Below, one piece after another: positions 61,647 through 64,000 of a DNA stretch of 64,000 bases (position 1 is its first letter; every line of letters starts with the position of its first letter). Origin of the DNA: Planococcus circulans (GTDB lineage Bacteria; Bacillota; Bacilli; Bacillales_A; Planococcaceae); NCBI RefSeq assembly GCF_020023385.1, contig NZ_JAIQCL010000001.1, positions 124,001 through 188,000 on the forward strand, written 5' to 3'. The position numbers and the translations under genes were made by a program. Below the pieces are notes generated by a model that was not told the DNA's origin, did not search any database, and worked only from the letters and a program-made list of their open reading frames with translations.

Positions 61647-61751
61647 TTAGCCGCTAATGACATTTTCTGCAAAAAAGACCCAGTAGACGATTCCCCATGC
61701 GATGGCCATCGCGAGGATAAAAAGCAACAAGACCAGGTTCCCTTTTTTCAT
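61647..61751 (-). CDS. Small single-span membrane protein coupled to lysA
   Basis: A 34-residue ORF beginning MKKGNLVLLLFILAMAIAWG, then IVYWVFFAENVISG and stop. A basic N-terminus, one membrane helix (about 6-28) and a short C-terminus are visible. Its ATG overlaps the lysA TGA as ATGA (61748-61751), the usual coupling arrangement; there is only a weak own ribosome site (AGG about 10 nt before). I do not recognise the protein. It is too short to be judged by codon use. Confidence 0.5.
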   Translation of the reverse strand: MKKGNLVLLLFILAMAIAWGIVYWVFFAENVISG

Positions 61752-63070
61752 TTCTGGACAGCCTTTTGGGAGTAACTTAGATCCTGTTTAATCAGATCAT
61801 CATTTGTTTCACGTTTTACAACCAGCTGGTGTACACCGTTTTCCACGAAAACAACTGCTGGACGTGCGATGCGATTGTAGTTGCTGGCCATTGAATAGCC
61901 GTAGGCGCCTGTACAGAAAACACTTAAAATGTCTCCTGATTCAACCACAGGAAGCTCGGCTTTCTCGATCAGTTTGTCTCCTGATTCACAGCATTTTCCT
62001 GCAATGGTGTATTGTTCGGTCAATGCAGCATTTGCCTTGTTGGCTATCAATGAACTGTATTTTGCTCCGTACAGAGCAGGACGGATATTATCCGACATAC
62101 CTCCGTCAACCGCCGCATATTTACGTGTCCCGGGCACTTCCTTCATCGAGCCGATGGTGTAAAGCGTCGTTCCGGCATCGCCGATCAATGAACGGCCCGG
62201 CTCGATCCAAATTTCCGGAATCGGATAACCCGCGGCTTCAGATGTCTGTTTGACAGTTTCAATCATCTGCCTTACATAGACAGCAGGTTCAAGCGGCTTG
62301 TCATCTTCTGTATAACGAATTCCAAAGCCTCCGCCCAAGTTCAATACCGGACACGTATAACCGAAATCCTCTTTCCAGCCGGCCATTTTCTGCAGCAGTT
62401 TTTCTGCAGCCAGCTGGAATGCACCTGTATCAAAAATCTGAGAACCGATGTGGCAATGAAGACCCATCAGCTTCAAATATTCATGATCATATGTTTGCTG
62501 GAATGCGTTGTCCGCTTGGCCGTTCTTCAAATCAAAACCGAATTTCGAATCTTCCTGCCCGGTCGTGATGTAGTCATGTGTATGGGCTTCAATTCCAGGT
62601 GTCACACGCAACAGGATATTCATTGGTCGTTTGGACTGTTCAGAAAGTTTCTTCAATAAGTCGATTTCGTGGAAATTATCGACCACGATGCAGCCGATTC
62701 CCACTTCAAACGCCATTTGCAACTCTTCCAGGCTTTTGTTATTGCCGTGGAAATGGATCTTTTCGACCGGGAACCCAGCTTTAACGGCTGTATACAATTC
62801 CCCAGCGGAAACTACGTCCAGAGATAGGTTCTCTTCCGCCGCTACCTGGTAGATGGCAATCGTTGAAAATGCTTTACTCGCATAAGCAACCTGGTAACCG
62901 ATGCCTGCTTCTTCAAAAGTTTGCTGAAACGCTCTGGCACGATCTCGGAATAACTGGATATCGTAAACGTAAAGCGGTGTGCCGTAAGTTTTCGCCAAAT
63001 CCAGCGAATCCGTTCCGCCTATCGTCAAATGGCCCTGCTTGTTGATTGATTGTGTGCCGTATAAATGCAA
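61748..63070 (-). CDS. lysA: Diaminopimelate decarboxylase
   Basis: Last step of lysine synthesis, PLP-dependent. It is 440 residues from the TTG at 63070 (LHLYGTQSINKQGHL), chosen because AGGAGGGG lies 6-8 nt upstream and relatives start at this point; the longer frame has no site. The alanine-racemase-like barrel has the PLP-lysine in VAYASKAFST, and later HCHIGSQIFD, GGGFGIRY and CESGDKL. In B. subtilis the spoVA operon precedes lysA; here pdp does. Confidence 0.95.
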   Translation of the reverse strand: MHLYGTQSINKQGHLTIGGTDSLDLAKTYGTPLYVYDIQLFRDRARAFQQTFEEAGIGYQVAYASKAFSTIAIYQVAAEENLSLDVVSAGELYTAVKAGFPVEKIHFHGNNKSLEELQMAFEVGIGCIVVDNFHEIDLLKKLSEQSKRPMNILLRVTPGIEAHTHDYITTGQEDSKFGFDLKNGQADNAFQQTYDHEYLKLMGLHCHIGSQIFDTGAFQLAAEKLLQKMAGWKEDFGYTCPVLNLGGGFGIRYTEDDKPLEPAVYVRQMIETVKQTSEAAGYPIPEIWIEPGRSLIGDAGTTLYTIGSMKEVPGTRKYAAVDGGMSDNIRPALYGAKYSSLIANKANAALTEQYTIAGKCCESGDKLIEKAELPVVESGDILSVFCTGAYGYSMASNYNRIARPAVVFVENGVHQLVVKRETNDDLIKQDLSYSQKAVQK

Positions 63071-63101
63071 TAAAAGCCCCTCCTGATAATGTATGTATGT
63101 G

Positions 63102-63134
63102 AAAAATCTTGCTGAGCGACTACCCAGCAAGATT
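63102..63134 (-). terminator. Terminator between pdp and lysA
   Basis: AATCTTGCTG/CAGCAAGATT stem (63105-63134) with a 10-nt loop, followed by TTTTT on the minus strand. It ends the pdp transcript. Confidence 0.88.
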
Positions 63135-63139
63135 TTTTG

Positions 63140-64000
63140 TCAATCGGTTATCAAAGCTGAGATCAGTTTGATTTTTTCAACCGGTTCACTAGTATATTCG
63201 ATACTATTATATATCATTTTAGAACATTCTGCGACTTCTTCTGTGTTGGAATAGATCGTAGCGATCGACTCTCCAGCTTTGACGAAGTCTCCAACTTTCT
63301 TATGAAGAACAATTCCGACAGCTAAATCGATTTCGGATTCTTTCGTTGCTCTGCCTGCTCCGAGCACCATTGCGGCTGTACCAATTTCGTCAGCTTCCAT
63401 AAATGAAACATAGCCTTCTTCTTTAGAAGGGACTTCTGTAACAAATTCAGCTTGTGGCAATAATGTGACATCGTCCACTACTGCCGGATTTCCACCTTGA
63501 TCTGCAATGAATTGCTTGAAGATTTCCAAAGCCTTTCCATTTTCAATCACTTTTTCCAACATGGTCCGGGCTTCCTCCAGCGTTTCCGCTTTTCCTCCCA
63601 CAACGACCATCTGGCTGCCGAGCACCATGCACAATTCCGTCAGATCTTCCGGTCCTTTGCCCTGCAGTGTTTCAATCGCTTCTTTGACTTCCAATGCATT
63701 GCCGATGGCAAATCCAAGCGGCTGGCTCATATCAGAAATGATGGCCATTGTTTTTCTGCCCGTAGCATTGCCGATCCCCACCATAGCATGTGCCAGTTCC
63801 TTGGCATCTTCAGGGGTTTTCATAAATGCGCCTTCGCCTGTCTTAACGTCGAGGACGATTGCGTCTGCCCCAGCTGCGATTTTTTTGCTCATGATCGAGC
63901 TTGCGATCAATGGGATGCTATTGACAGTACCTGTTACATCACGCAATGCATACAGTTTTTTATCGGCAGGAGTCAAATTTCCGCTTTGGCCGATAACCGC
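63140..64000 (-). CDS. pdp: Pyrimidine-nucleoside phosphorylase, C-terminal part (partial)
   Basis: The 5' end lies beyond the window; the reading frame runs open to base 64000. The visible 286 residues cover the family C-terminal two thirds: [42 protein letters not shown] with substrate-binding lysines, and the C-terminal domain [16 protein letters not shown]. It cleaves uridine/thymidine by phosphorolysis for nucleoside salvage. In relatives dacF-spoIIAA-spoIIAB-sigF-spoVA lie between pdp and lysA; here the genes adjoin. Confidence 0.94.
   Translation of the reverse strand, partial: AVIGQSGNLTPADKKLYALRDVTGTVNSIPLIASSIMSKKIAAGADAIVLDVKTGEGAFMKTPEDAKELAHAMVGIGNATGRKTMAIISDMSQPLGFAIGNALEVKEAIETLQGKGPEDLTELCMVLGSQMVVVGGKAETLEEARTMLEKVIENGKALEIFKQFIADQGGNPAVVDDVTLLPQAEFVTEVPSKEEGYVSFMEADEIGTAAMVLGAGRATKESEIDLAVGIVLHKKVGDFVKAGESIATIYSNTEEVAECSKMIYNSIEYTSEPVEKIKLISALITD

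Noticed and set aside
63071..63130. Lysine riboswitch upstream of lysA
   Set aside because: The 70 nt between pdp and lysA contain only a terminator and ribosome site, too short for an L-box aptamer, and no conserved blocks were seen.

Overview
The window is a chromosomal block from a Gram-positive Bacillota of the order Bacillales. Gene order follows the Bacillus subtilis segment from lysA to recU/ponA almost gene for gene. I infer a non-sporulating lineage such as Planococcaceae (Planococcus-like), because every sporulation or germination gene that B. subtilis carries inside this segment is missing while its neighbours remain. No rRNA, tRNA, CRISPR, phage or insertion sequence was recognised. 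Nearly all genes lie on the minus strand; exceptions are ponA (with the end of recU), ypjC, fer and ypuF.

Layout, left to right. 1-7.7 kb: recU tail, ponA, then ypoC-nth-dnaD-asnS-aspB-tseB-ypmA (wall synthesis, base excision repair, primosome, Asn/Asp metabolism). 7.8-13 kb: dinG, panD-panC with a long untranslated leader, birA. 13-19.5 kb: cca-bshA-mgsA-dapB-ypjD, then divergent ypjC, then yugP and ypjA. 19.5-24 kb: qcrABC (menaquinol:cytochrome c reductase) and the conserved trio ypiF-ypiB-ypiA. 24-29 kb: aroA-tyrA-aroH-aroB-aroC (shikimate/tyrosine genes, without the trp block). 29-34 kb: ndk, hepT-menG-hepS (menaquinone), mtrB-folE, a tandem pair of about 124-bp repeats, and hbs. 34-41 kb: yphF, yphE, gpsA, der, fni, an S1-domain protein, plsC, cmk. 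41-49 kb: prsW, ansA, bdr, a metallophosphoesterase, a CBS protein, a LysM protein, recQ, ypbB, and divergent fer. 49-50.4 kb: a third repeat copy and ribU under an FMN riboswitch. 50.4-58.2 kb: rsiX-sigX-resE-resD-resC-resB-resA (cytochrome c maturation and its two-component regulator, plus the ECF sigma factor). 58.3-64 kb: rluB, scpB-scpA, ypuF, ribT, a 34-residue membrane ORF, lysA and the end of pdp.

Functional links. Menaquinone synthesis (hepS, menG, hepT, aro genes, fni) feeds the qcrABC complex. resABC matures the c-type cytochromes that QcrC and related proteins need. A TTTGTGAAC nonamer lies at a similar distance upstream of both qcrA and resA, as expected for a shared ResD site. 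sigX has a good ECF-type promoter overlapping the resE stop codon. Bacillithiol is represented by bshA and the bacillithiol-disulfide reductase bdr.

The most interesting items are the consistent loss of sporulation/germination genes, the panC leader next to a missing panB, the interspersed structured repeat family (one copy supplies the ribU stop codon), the SigX and ResD sites, the nearly coincident divergent -35 boxes between ypjD and ypjC, and the small membrane ORF coupled to lysA. I found no clearly novel multi-gene system; this is mainly a conserved core region. Comparisons with B. subtilis are from memory, not from a search.
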